Positions 32,574 to 40,648 of a DNA stretch of 64,000 bases are shown here, in pieces. Position 1 is the first letter of the stretch; the number at the start of each line of letters is the position of its first letter. The DNA is taken from assembly GCA_036262075.1 (NCBI GenBank), contig DATAJO010000034.1:186001-250000 (forward strand), written 5' to 3'. Under the pieces are notes generated by a model that saw only the letters and a program-made list of their open reading frames with translations, searched no databases and was not told where the DNA came from. The DNA comes from JACDBZ01 sp036262075. GTDB lineage: Bacteria > Chloroflexota > Limnocylindria > QHBO01. Made by a program: the position numbers and the translations under genes.

Positions 32574-33880
32574 GCGGTCGTCTCCGATTCGGCGCGCATC
32601 TCGCGCCAGCGCGTCACGAGGTACGGCTTGAGGTCCTCGAACTGCCGCGCCTGGTCGTCGATGACGCGCTCAGCCTGGTCGGTCGTCATGTCGAGCGTGT
32701 CGCTGATGAAGCCGGCGGTACGGCCGAAGTAGAGCGGCGTGAGCGCGGCGAGGAGCCGCTCGCGATCGGCGCCGGGACGGTGGTAGGCGACGAGCGTGTC
32801 GTACAGGCAGCGGACCCACAGCTCGGCCGGGAAGTGGAAGGCGGTCGGGTCATCGGGGATCTCGAGCGTCATCACGCGCTCGAGCTGCTCCGGTGCGAGC
32901 ATCTCGCGCCACGTGTCGCTCTGGGTGAGCCGCGCCTGGTCGAGGTTGTCGACGAGCTTGGCGTGGTTGACCTCGATCTGCTCGGGCGCGATGACGCGCT
33001 CGAAGCCGTACTCGGGGATGGCATGCGAGCCGCGGACGCGGAGCCATCGGTCCTCGTAGTGGCCGGCCAGGCGGAACAGCGTGCCGACGACCTGACGGAA
33101 CATCGGCCCGAGGTCGGAGGCGGGGTCCTTGGCGTCGTGGATCTTCGCGCCGAGGCGCGCCTGGCACACGGCGAAGCCCTCGTTGATGGCCGAGTGCGTC
33201 ATCCAGATGTCGATCCCGAAGCGGGCGACCAGCTCGTCCCAGGTGTCGAGCTCGAGGTAGCGCTGGATGAGGTCGCCGCTGACCGCGAACTCGCCGCCGA
33301 TCGGCTGGCGGATGCGGGCGCCGTACAGGGCCCGGGTCAGCGGGTAGGCGATGTTGTTCGTGATCGTGCCGTCGTACTTGTAGCGCGAGTACATCGGCGC
33401 GACGTAGTCGTAGCCGCCCTTGGTGATCGGCCCGGCGAGGAGCTCGATCCACTCCGGCACGATCGAGCGCAGGTCGGAGTCGACCATGACGAAGGCCTTG
33501 ACCTTCAGCTCGCGGGCGACCTCGAACAGCGCCCGCACGGCCGTGCCCTTCCCCGAGATGCCCTGGTACGTGAAGCTGATGCGCTGGAGCTTGTGCTTCG
33601 GGCTGACGAGGATGACCTTCTCGAGGTAGTCCGGGCTCTCGGTGCTGATCGCGACGCGTGGCGTGTCGTCCGGGGAGCCGCCGTCGCTGTTCACCAGGAT
33701 CGGCTTCATCTCCGGGAAGTACTGGACCATGCCGGCGGTCGCGGCGCGGACGACGTACCCGATCGTGTCGGCGTTGCCGTAGGACGGGATGCCGACCATG
33801 AGGTCGGCGGTGCCGATGCGGCGGACCTCGGCCAGGCCATCGGCATCGAGGGCCGATGCGGTGGCGGGGTGGGACGTCAG
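32570..33880 (-). CDS. GT-A glycosyltransferase like mannosylglycerate synthase, CTG start
   Basis: The 436-residue enzyme follows the layout of mannosylglycerate synthase (GT78): opening strand MVGIPSYGNADTIGYVV, GKGTAVRALFEVAR, a DSD metal motif (VMVDSDLRS), RQPIGGEFAVSGDL, then GIDIWMTHSAINEG and a helical C-terminal part. It could make or extend a glycerate-based solute together with the GpgS fusion that follows by overlap. The start is unusual: the only canonical codon, ATG at 33799, has no ribosome site and cuts the first strand. A CTG at 33880 follows GAGGAGG by eight bases and is taken as the start. The donor and acceptor are not proven. Confidence 0.75.
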   Translation of the reverse strand: MTSHPATASALDADGLAEVRRIGTADLMVGIPSYGNADTIGYVVRAATAGMVQYFPEMKPILVNSDGGSPDDTPRVAISTESPDYLEKVILVSPKHKLQRISFTYQGISGKGTAVRALFEVARELKVKAFVMVDSDLRSIVPEWIELLAGPITKGGYDYVAPMYSRYKYDGTITNNIAYPLTRALYGARIRQPIGGEFAVSGDLIQRYLELDTWDELVARFGIDIWMTHSAINEGFAVCQARLGAKIHDAKDPASDLGPMFRQVVGTLFRLAGHYEDRWLRVRGSHAIPEYGFERVIAPEQIEVNHAKLVDNLDQARLTQSDTWREMLAPEQLERVMTLEIPDDPTAFHFPAELWVRCLYDTLVAYHRPGADRERLLAALTPLYFGRTAGFISDTLDMTTDQAERVIDDQARQFEDLKPYLVTRWREMRAESETTA

Positions 33881-33972
33881 GGGTCGAACCTCCTCGATCT
33901 CGACGATCGGCTGGCCGCTGGGGCTCGGGAGACCAAGGGTAGCACGCAGGCCCCGACGGTCAGCCCTGGGCG

Positions 33973-35274
33973 CTACTCCGGACCGTAGAGGTTGAGCTCG
34001 CCGACCTCGACTTCGGCGCCGACCTCGTTCCTGATCGCCTCCCAGGCGTCGAGGTCCCACTCGCCGACGAACGTGATGGCCGTGCCCTCCCGGCCGGCGC
34101 GCCCGGTGCGGCCGATGCGATGGACGTACGTATCGGCGTCCTCGGGGATGTCGAACGACAGGACGTACGGCAGGTCGGTGATGTCGAGGCCGCGGGCGGC
34201 GACGTTGGTGGCGACGAGGAACTGGATCTTGCCGGCCTTGAATGCGGCGAGCGTCCGGTCGCGCTCACGCTGCGACAGCCCGCCGTGGAGGGCAGCCACG
34301 TTCTTCCCGCGCCGCTTCAGGGTGGCGGCCAGGCGGTCGACGCCGATCTGCGTGTGGCGGAAGACGAGGAGCCGATCGAACCCGTAGCGCTCGTTGAGCT
34401 CGATGAGCGCCGAGACCTTGTCCTGCTCGGCGACGAAGTAGACGAGCTGACGCACGGTCTCGACGGTCCGCAGGTCGGGACGGACGGTGACGTGGGTCGC
34501 GTCGCGGCGCATGAACCGGTCGCAGATGCGGAGGATGGCGTACGGCATCGTGGCGCTGAACAGCGCCGTCTGCCGCTGCCGCGGGCAGCGGGCCAGGATC
34601 GTCTCGACGTCGACGATGAAGCCCATGTCGAGCATCCGATCGGCCTCGTCGAGGATGACGGTGCCGACCCGGTCGAGCTTCAGCTCGCCGCGCCGGATGA
34701 GGTCGAGCACGCGCCCCGGCGTGCCGACCACGACCTGCGCGCCGCGGCGCAGCGCGGTGGTCTGCCGGTCCATGCTCGAGCCGCCGTAGATGGCGACGGC
34801 GCGGACGCCGCGGAACTGGCCGATGCGCCCGATCTCCTCGGTGACCTGCACGCACAGCTCGCGGGTCGGGGTCAGGACGAGGGCCTGGACGTGGGTGGCC
34901 GAGGGGTCGATCTTCTCGACGATCGGGATGCCGAAGGCCGCCGTCTTGCCGGTCCCCGTCTGCGCCTGGCCGATGAGGTCGTCGCCGCGACGCAGCGGCT
35001 GAATGGCCCGCGCCTGCACCTCGGTCGGCGTCGTGAAGCCCATCCGCTCCAGGGCCCGGGCGATCGTGGCCGGCACCTCGATGTCCCCGAACCGATATCG
35101 CGACGCCGCGGCGAGGACCGCCGCCTCGAGCTCGGAGACCGGCTGGGCCTCCGCTTCCATGGTCTCCTCGGCCACCGCGTTCGGCCGGGTCGACGCGCCG
35201 GTGGCGTCGGGTGCCTCGCCGGTCGGGCGGCGGCGTCGGCGGGTTCGGGTGCGAGTCGGGGCGGGATCAGGCAA
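33973..35274 (-). CDS. DEAD-box RNA helicase
   Basis: Unwinds RNA, often in ribosome assembly or cold response. The 433-residue protein has the Q motif GFTTPTEVQARAI, motif I AQTGTGKTAA, PTRELCVQV, GTPGRVLD, the DEAD box (VILDEADRMLD), SATMP, LVFRHT, VATNVAARGLDI and HRIGRTGRAGREG. The C-terminus is short with no RNA-binding tail. The N-terminal 38 residues are Arg/Pro-rich and disordered. I chose TTG as start because GGAG lies six bases upstream; an ATG at 35160 (MEAEAQPV) is the alternative and a GTG at 35307 has no site. It diverges from the ZIP operon. Confidence 0.93.
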   Translation of the reverse strand: MPDPAPTRTRTRRRRRPTGEAPDATGASTRPNAVAEETMEAEAQPVSELEAAVLAAASRYRFGDIEVPATIARALERMGFTTPTEVQARAIQPLRRGDDLIGQAQTGTGKTAAFGIPIVEKIDPSATHVQALVLTPTRELCVQVTEEIGRIGQFRGVRAVAIYGGSSMDRQTTALRRGAQVVVGTPGRVLDLIRRGELKLDRVGTVILDEADRMLDMGFIVDVETILARCPRQRQTALFSATMPYAILRICDRFMRRDATHVTVRPDLRTVETVRQLVYFVAEQDKVSALIELNERYGFDRLLVFRHTQIGVDRLAATLKRRGKNVAALHGGLSQRERDRTLAAFKAGKIQFLVATNVAARGLDITDLPYVLSFDIPEDADTYVHRIGRTGRAGREGTAITFVGEWDLDAWEAIRNEVGAEVEVGELNLYGPE

Positions 35275-35359
35275 GCGGAGCTCCGGTGGGGTCGTGGTGG
35301 ACGGCACGAACGCGCGCCCGGAGGGCGCGGTCTGCCACCGGCGATCGTACCACGCAGGC

Positions 35360-35391
35360 TTGACACCGGTGACAAGATGATACTCAGTATC
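35360..35391 (+). promoter_or_regulatory. Promoter and Fur-type operator of the ZIP operon
   Basis: TTGACA is followed by the inverted repeat GATAC-TCA-GTATC, which overlaps the expected -10 position. The operon codes for a Fur-family regulator, so metal-dependent self-control through this repeat is likely. The -10 itself is not clear-cut. Confidence 0.45.
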
Positions 35392-35413
35392 GAAGAGAAG
35401 ATTGGAGTCCCAC

Positions 35414-36172
35414 GTGCCGCTGGCGGTCGTCGCCATCCTCGTCTCGGTGAGCGCCTTCGTCTCCGCCCTCGGCGGCGGGCTGCTGGCCATGCGCGCCGCG
35501 CGCAGCGTCGGGCTGCTCATCGCCTTCGGTGCCGGCATCCGCATCGGCGCGGCCTATTTCGACCTCATCCCCGAGAGCGTCGAGCATCTCGGTGGCTCGC
35601 TCGACGTGGCGATGCTCTGCACCGCCGTCGGCTTCCTCGCCTTCTACGCCATCGAGAAGCTGACGCTCATCCACGTCGGGCACGAGGCGGCCAGCGAGCT
35701 CGCGCACGACGAGGACCACCACCGCCATCTCGGCCTGGCCGGCGCGCTGGGCATGACGCTCCACTCCCTGCTCGACGGCATCGCGGTCGCCGCTGGCCTG
35801 GCGGTCGGCGGGGGCCTCGGCATCGTCATCGCCGTGGTCGTCGTGGTCCATCGCTTCAGTGACGGCATCGGCGTCGTGAGCTTCCTCGTCGCGGCGCACA
35901 GCACCCCGCAGGAGATCCGACGTTGGGTCGCGTTCGTGGCCATCGCGCCGGTCATCGGCGTCATCGCCGGCCTGCTCGTCCCGGTGCCCGAGGGGATCCT
36001 CGGCGGCATGCTCGGCGTGTTCGCCGGGTTCTTCCTCTACATCGGGGCCGCCGAGCTGCTGCCCGAGGCGCATCGCGCCGACCAGTCGCGCCGGGTGGTG
36101 ATGGCGACGCTCGCCGGCGTGGTCGCGATCTGGCTGTTCTCGTACGTCGCCGGCACGGTGGGCGGACATTGA
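35414..36172 (+). CDS. ZIP-family metal transporter
   Basis: Moves divalent metal ions, most often zinc, into the cytoplasm. The 252-residue protein has eight predicted membrane segments. Metal-site helices show HSLLDGIAVAAG (segment 4) and VHRFSDGIGVVSFL (segment 5), and the last part has GAAELLPEAHRAD. A loop with HDEDHHRH between segments 3 and 4 is a typical ZIP histidine-rich sensor loop. The usual HxxxE of segment 5 is H-RFSD here, so the E is replaced by D. The start is GTG six bases after GGAG; TTG 12 bases earlier is possible. The stop overlaps the fur start. Confidence 0.88.
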   Translation: MPLAVVAILVSVSAFVSALGGGLLAMRAARSVGLLIAFGAGIRIGAAYFDLIPESVEHLGGSLDVAMLCTAVGFLAFYAIEKLTLIHVGHEAASELAHDEDHHRHLGLAGALGMTLHSLLDGIAVAAGLAVGGGLGIVIAVVVVVHRFSDGIGVVSFLVAAHSTPQEIRRWVAFVAIAPVIGVIAGLLVPVPEGILGGMLGVFAGFFLYIGAAELLPEAHRADQSRRVVMATLAGVVAIWLFSYVAGTVGGH

Positions 36173-36642
36173 ACGGCCGCTCCGTCGCCGATCGGCTCCA
36201 CGCGGCAGGCGAGCGGGTCACCCGCCAGCGGCTCCTCATCGCCGATGCGCTCGAGGCCGCCGGGCGCCAGGTCACGGCGCAGGAGCTGTACGACCGCATC
36301 CGGCTGCGCGAGCCGGCGATCGGCCGGGCCACGGTGTTCCGCACGCTCGAGGCGCTCGTCGCCACCGGCGTCGCGCGCCGGCTCGAGCGCGAGGGCCACG
36401 TCTACGGCTACGTTGCCTGCCGGCCCGACCACCACCACCATCTCGCCTGCGACCGATGCGGGCGCGTCGAGGAGATCGACGAGGCCTACATCCGGCCGGT
36501 GGCCGAGCGGGTGGCCGACGACCTCGGCTTCACGATCGACGACGCCCGGCTCGACTTCTACGGGCTGTGCGCGGACTGCCGGGAGGCCACGGCGCGCGCG
36601 CTTGCCGGCCAGGCGGGCGCGGCGAGCTCGGCGGGGCGCTAG
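36169..36642 (+). CDS. Fur-family metalloregulator
   Basis: The 157-residue protein has the winged helix of Fur (RVTRQRLLIADALEAAG, TAQELYDRIRLREPAIGRATVFRTLEAL), the His-rich site HHHHLACDRCG, and the second structural cysteine pair CADC. That makes the zinc-binding CxxC sets complete. It could be Zur, Mur or Fur; the ZIP neighbour points to Zur. It starts with TTG at the ZIP stop (TTGA), so the two are co-translated. A gap of six bases separates it from the convergent galE. Confidence 0.9.
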   Translation: MNGRSVADRLHAAGERVTRQRLLIADALEAAGRQVTAQELYDRIRLREPAIGRATVFRTLEALVATGVARRLEREGHVYGYVACRPDHHHHLACDRCGRVEEIDEAYIRPVAERVADDLGFTIDDARLDFYGLCADCREATARALAGQAGAASSAGR

Positions 36643-36648
36643 CCGCCC

Positions 36649-37686
36649 TCAGCCGGCCGAGGCGGCGATGCGCTCGGGCGGCGGGCTGCTGACGGCCTCA
36701 TCGGCCTCGACGTAGCCGTTCGGGTGTGCCTGGCGCCAGGCCCAGGCATCGGCCAGCATCTGCTCGAGGCTCGAGTGCCTCGGCTGCCAGCCGAGCTCGC
36801 GGCGCGCGCGCCGCGACGAGGCGACGAGGACCGGCGGGTCGCCGCTGCGCCGCTTGAGGACCCGGGCCGGAATGGCGCGGCCGGTGACGCGGCGGGCGGC
36901 CTCGACCACCTCGCGCACGCTGAATCCGGCGGCCGAGCCGAGGTTGTAGATCTCGAGCGACGGATCGCCCTCGCCGGTCGCCTCGAGCGCGAGGAGGTGT
37001 GCCTCGGCGAGGTCGCGGACGTGAACGAAGTCGCGGATGCACGTCCCGTCCGGCGTCGGGTAGTCCTGCCCGAAGATCTGGACGTGGGTCGCCTGGCCGG
37101 CGGCGACGCGGAGGACGAGCGGGATGAGGTGCGTCTCCGGGTCGTGGTCCTCGCCGTTGCGCTCGGTGGCGCCGGCGACGTTGAAGTAGCGCAGGCTGAT
37201 GGCCCGGAAGTCGTGGGCGGCCGCGAACCAGCGCATCGCGCCCTCGAACGCGAGCTTCGTCTCGCCGTACGGGTTGATCGGCTGGGTGCGGTCGGCCTCG
37301 GCGATCGGCACGCGGCGCGGCTCGCCGTACACCGCCGCGGTCGAGCTGTACACGAGGCGCGTCACGCCGGTGTGCTTCATCGCCTCGAGCAGGGAGACGC
37401 CGCCGGCGACGTTGACCCGGTAGTAGAGCCCGGGATCGGTCATCGACTCCCCGACGAGGGACCGAGCGGCGCAGTGGAGGACGGCGTCGACGCCGTCGGC
37501 GAGGATGTGCTCGAGGCGCAGGCGGTCGGCGATCTCGCCGATCACGACCCGCGCGCCGGCGGGCACGGACGAGCGGTGGCCGCTCGAGAGGTTGTCGTAG
37601 ACGACGACGTCGTGCCCGGCCTCGATGAGGCGCTCGACCGAGGTCGACCCGACGTACCCGGCCCCGCCGACGACGAGGATCTTCAA
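36649..37686 (-). CDS. galE: UDP-glucose 4-epimerase
   Basis: Interconverts UDP-glucose and UDP-galactose. The 345-residue SDR protein has the NAD loop VVGGAGYVGS, YDNLSSGH, the catalytic YSSTAAVYG Ser/Thr region and PYGETKLAFE with Tyr and Lys. RYFNVAGA, the sugar-binding FGQDYPTPDGTCIRDFVHV and YNLGSAAGFSV follow. The last residues (SPPPERIAASAG) are unlike the family. It converges on fur. The UDP-glucose supply would come from galU. Confidence 0.93.
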   Translation of the reverse strand: MKILVVGGAGYVGSTSVERLIEAGHDVVVYDNLSSGHRSSVPAGARVVIGEIADRLRLEHILADGVDAVLHCAARSLVGESMTDPGLYYRVNVAGGVSLLEAMKHTGVTRLVYSSTAAVYGEPRRVPIAEADRTQPINPYGETKLAFEGAMRWFAAAHDFRAISLRYFNVAGATERNGEDHDPETHLIPLVLRVAAGQATHVQIFGQDYPTPDGTCIRDFVHVRDLAEAHLLALEATGEGDPSLEIYNLGSAAGFSVREVVEAARRVTGRAIPARVLKRRSGDPPVLVASSRRARRELGWQPRHSSLEQMLADAWAWRQAHPNGYVEADEAVSSPPPERIAASAG

Positions 37687-37702
37687 TGCACGCTCCTTCG
37701 GC

Positions 37703-38404
37703 TCACCCGGCGGCCGCGGCGCCGGCGACCGGCTCGGTGGCCGTGACCGACCGGACGAGGCCGCTCGTCAGCACGGTCGAGATCCGCGTGGCCCCGGCGC
37801 GGGTGGTGGCCGCGATCTGGTCGAGCGACCGCAGCCGCCCCGCCGCCTTGACCCCGATGCGCGGCCCGACGCTGTCGCGCAGGAGCCGGGTGCGGGCCAC
37901 GGTCGCGCGGGCGGTGCCGGTGCCGACGCTGGTGACGACATAGTCGGCGCCCGCTCGCTCGGCGAGTCGGCAGGCCCGGCGGATCAGCTCGTCCGGCTGT
38001 GGCTCGCCCTCGACGATGACGCCGGCCGCGGCGAGCGCCGAGTGCGCCATGTCGACCACGGCCAGCATGTCGTTGTACACGGTCTCCTCGTCGCCGGAGG
38101 CGAGCGCCCCGCCGTTGAGGACGAAGTCGATCTGCGTCGCGCCCTGCTCGAGCGCCTTCGACGCCTCGAAGGCCTTGACGCTCAGCAGCTCGGTGCCGTG
38201 CGGGAATCCGACGACCGTCCCGAGGGTCACGCGCGAGCGCCCGAGCTGGCGCTTCGCCGCCTTCACCAGCCATGGGTTCACGGTGAGCGCCGCGAGCTCG
38301 TGCTCGGTGGCGAGTGCCACCGCCGACTCCAGGTCGGCGAGCGTGGCGTTCGGCTGTGTGAGGCGGTGCTCGAGCCGGACGGCCCGACGCGCGCTGGCAC
38401 TCAT
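37703..38404 (-). CDS. deoC: Deoxyribose-phosphate aldolase homologue lacking the Schiff-base lysine
   Basis: The 233-residue TIM barrel matches DeoC: VVGFPHGTE, the Asp93 strand QIDFVLNGGAL and GVKAAGR with the helper lysine of the E. coli Lys201 type. At the E. coli Lys167 position (FIKTSTG, where the imine forms) this protein has YVVTSVG with Val157, so the usual aldol chemistry is not expected. The reading frame and flanks are otherwise intact and not pseudogene-like. A TACAAT -10 box lies about 75 bases upstream on the minus strand. The gene name reflects homology only; the activity may differ. Confidence 0.8.
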   Translation of the reverse strand: MSASARRAVRLEHRLTQPNATLADLESAVALATEHELAALTVNPWLVKAAKRQLGRSRVTLGTVVGFPHGTELLSVKAFEASKALEQGATQIDFVLNGGALASGDEETVYNDMLAVVDMAHSALAAAGVIVEGEPQPDELIRRACRLAERAGADYVVTSVGTGTARATVARTRLLRDSVGPRIGVKAAGRLRSLDQIAATTRAGATRISTVLTSGLVRSVTATEPVAGAAAAG

Positions 38405-38548
38405 CGAAGCGCGGTCCCTCCGGGTCGGATCTGAGGGCGATGCGGATAAGGACAGACCGGGGATCGGCCCGGATCGCCGATTGTAGCAGCGTCCCCCGGG
38501 CTGTCAGCCCTCAGCCCGAGGCGCAACGGGACGCGCCGGTGCCAGCGA

Positions 38549-39979
38549 TCACCGCGTCCGGTCCTGGCCGGCATGGAGCGCCCGCGCCAGGGCCACGAGC
38601 CGCTCCGGCTCATTGAGCCGCGGGTCGTCGATGACCGCCTCGGTGAGCCGATCCAGGAGGCGGCCGATCTCCGGGCCGGGCGGGATGTCGAGCGCCTGCT
38701 GGAGGACGGTGCCGTCGATCGCCAGGCCGCCACCCACCGCCGGGGCGGCACGCTCGGCCTCGGTCCGGCGGCGCAGCTCGTCGAGCCCGCCGACCTCCGG
38801 CTCGACGACGCCGGAGGCCGCGTTGTCCGCCGCGCGCAGGGCGAACAGGTCGTCGAGGAGGTCGGCGCCGACGCGGCGGATGAAGCGGCGCACGGCGGCA
38901 TCGGTCCAGGTCGCGTCGTAGCCGAACATGTGGTGCCGCACGAGCCGCTCGACGCGGGCGATCTCCGGCGAGCCGAAGCGGAGCCGGCGCATGACGGCGC
39001 CCGCCAGCGTGGCGCCCACCCGCTCGTGGCCGATGAAGTGGCCGTCCGCCTCGGTCGGCGCCTTGCCCACGTCGTGGAGCAGGCCCGCCAGGCGCAGGAT
39101 CGGGTCGTCGGGCGGCAGGACATCCGCGGTGCGCAGCGAATGGTCGAGGGCGTCGCCGGGCAGCGGCTTGCCCTGGGCCACGCCGCGCAGCGCGGCGAGC
39201 TCGGGCAGCAGGATCTCGAGGATGCCGATCTCCTCCCAGCGGGCCAGGGCGGCCGACGGCCGGATGACGGGATCGGCGAGGAGGCGCAGCAGCTCGTCGC
39301 GCACCCGCTCGGCCGACAGCTCCGCGACGTGGCCCGCGTTCTCGGTCAACGCCGCGGCCGTGGCGGGCTCGATCTCGAAGTCGAAACGCGCCGCGAAGCG
39401 CACGGCGCGGAGGATGCGGAGCGCGTCCTCACGCAGCCGCTCGCCGGGATCCCCGACCGCGCGAATGACGCCGGCCCGGAGGTCGGCGACGCCGCCGTGC
39501 GGGTCGACCAGCCGACCGGTGACCGAGGTGGCCGGGTCGTCGGGCAGCCAGGCGATGGCGTTGATCGTGAAGTCGCGGCGCGCGAGGTCATCGGCCAGGG
39601 AGCCGTGGAACACGACCTCGTCGGGCCGACGGCGGTCGCGGTAGCCCCACTCGGTGCGGTAGGTCGTGATCTGCACCGGCTGCGGTCCGGGGATCGTCAC
39701 CGTCCCGAAGCGGTTCGCCCACCACGAGCCGCTGAACAGCGCGTGGACCGTCTCGGGCGGCGCGGCGGTGGCCACGTCCCAGTCGCCCGGCTCGTGGCCG
39801 AGGAGCAGGTCACGCAGGCAGCCGCCGACCAGGGCGGCCTCGTGGCCGGCCTCGTGGAGGGTGCGCAGCACGTCGCGCGGCGCGTCCGGCAGCGATGGGA
39901 TCGCCCACGCCGACCCGTCGCCCAGGTCGGTCAGGACGGGCTCGGGGCCGGGTCGCCGAGGAACAGGTAGCTGCGCCAC
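38549..39979 (-). CDS. CCA tRNA nucleotidyltransferase with HD domain
   Basis: Adds or repairs the 3' CCA of tRNA. The 476-residue protein has the class II polymerase head: LVGGCLRDLLLGHEPGDWDVATAA with the metal-binding DWD and RRDFTINAIAW. RLREDALRILRAVRFAARFDF follows, then an HD domain whose motif is LLHDVGK (about 307-313) with HHMFGY further on. Two tRNA genes in the window encode CCA, so the enzyme may act in repair. Its annotated ATG lies 49 bases inside the upstream HNH gene. No closer start is seen, so either the overlap is real or the start is later. Confidence 0.9.
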   Translation of the reverse strand: MAQLPVPRRPGPEPVLTDLGDGSAWAIPSLPDAPRDVLRTLHEAGHEAALVGGCLRDLLLGHEPGDWDVATAAPPETVHALFSGSWWANRFGTVTIPGPQPVQITTYRTEWGYRDRRRPDEVVFHGSLADDLARRDFTINAIAWLPDDPATSVTGRLVDPHGGVADLRAGVIRAVGDPGERLREDALRILRAVRFAARFDFEIEPATAAALTENAGHVAELSAERVRDELLRLLADPVIRPSAALARWEEIGILEILLPELAALRGVAQGKPLPGDALDHSLRTADVLPPDDPILRLAGLLHDVGKAPTEADGHFIGHERVGATLAGAVMRRLRFGSPEIARVERLVRHHMFGYDATWTDAAVRRFIRRVGADLLDDLFALRAADNAASGVVEPEVGGLDELRRRTEAERAAPAVGGGLAIDGTVLQQALDIPPGPEIGRLLDRLTEAVIDDPRLNEPERLVALARALHAGQDRTR

Positions 39980-40464
39980 GCGTCGTTCCGCTCGTCGGCG
40001 AGGTACGTGCCGAACAGGTAGCGCAGGTCGGCGCGCGGTGCTCGCGGCTCACGGAGGAGCTGCATGCGGGCCTCGGCCAGGGTCTTGCCGCCCTTGCGGT
40101 GGTTGCAGGCGCGGCACGCGGCCACGAGGTTCTCCCACTCGTGCCGCCCGCCGCGGTGCTTCGGCATGACGTGGTCGATCGTCAAATCGCGGGACACGAC
40201 GCCGCAGTACTGGCAGGTGTGCCTGTCCCGCGCGAAGACCTCCCGCCGGCTGAGGCGCACGCGCGGCTGCGGCCGCTTGACGTGGTGCTGGAGCCGGATG
40301 ACCGACGGCGCCGGGATCTCGACCGTCGGCGTGCGGATGACCTGGTGGTTCTTGGCGAGGAGCTCGGCCTTCGCCGCACCGAGCAGCCGGAAGGCGCGCC
40401 TGATGTCGCAGACGTTGAGCGGCTCGTAGTTCTGGTTCAGGACCAGGACCGGTGCATTGATCAT
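39931..40464 (-). CDS. HNH endonuclease domain protein
   Basis: The 177-residue protein is a stand-alone HNH nuclease. The N-terminal 80 residues (VLVLNQNYEPLNVCDIRRAFRLL) form a domain that often precedes HNH in this family. The nuclease core is RHTCQYCGVVSRDLTIDHVMPKHRGGRHEWENLVAACRACNHRKGG. Its CxxC pairs bind zinc and its DH/N/H residues bind the catalytic metal. It is of the bacterial type with no known target, often found in normal chromosomes. A TATGAT -10 box lies about 27 bases before its ATG, and GGAAGG gives a ribosome site. Confidence 0.88.
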   Translation of the reverse strand: MINAPVLVLNQNYEPLNVCDIRRAFRLLGAAKAELLAKNHQVIRTPTVEIPAPSVIRLQHHVKRPQPRVRLSRREVFARDRHTCQYCGVVSRDLTIDHVMPKHRGGRHEWENLVAACRACNHRKGGKTLAEARMQLLREPRAPRADLRYLFGTYLADERNDAWRSYLFLGDPAPSPS

Positions 40465-40648
40465 CGTCGGAGGCCTTCCTTGCGCCGATCATAGTCCAGC
40501 CGCCGAATCGTGCATCCGCGAGAGGCCGATGTCGGGGTACGCGCGAAATCAGGCGCCCGGGTGGTGTGGGCCACTCGTCCGGGCGATGAACGGGCGACCG
40601 GCCCCCGGAGCCCGGGAGCCGGCCGCAACGCCACGGATCGGATGACGC

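Noticed and set aside
40600..40625. GC hairpin after the PTS permease gene as a terminator
   Set aside because: Stem is imperfect and there is no T run, so I could not support a terminator call.
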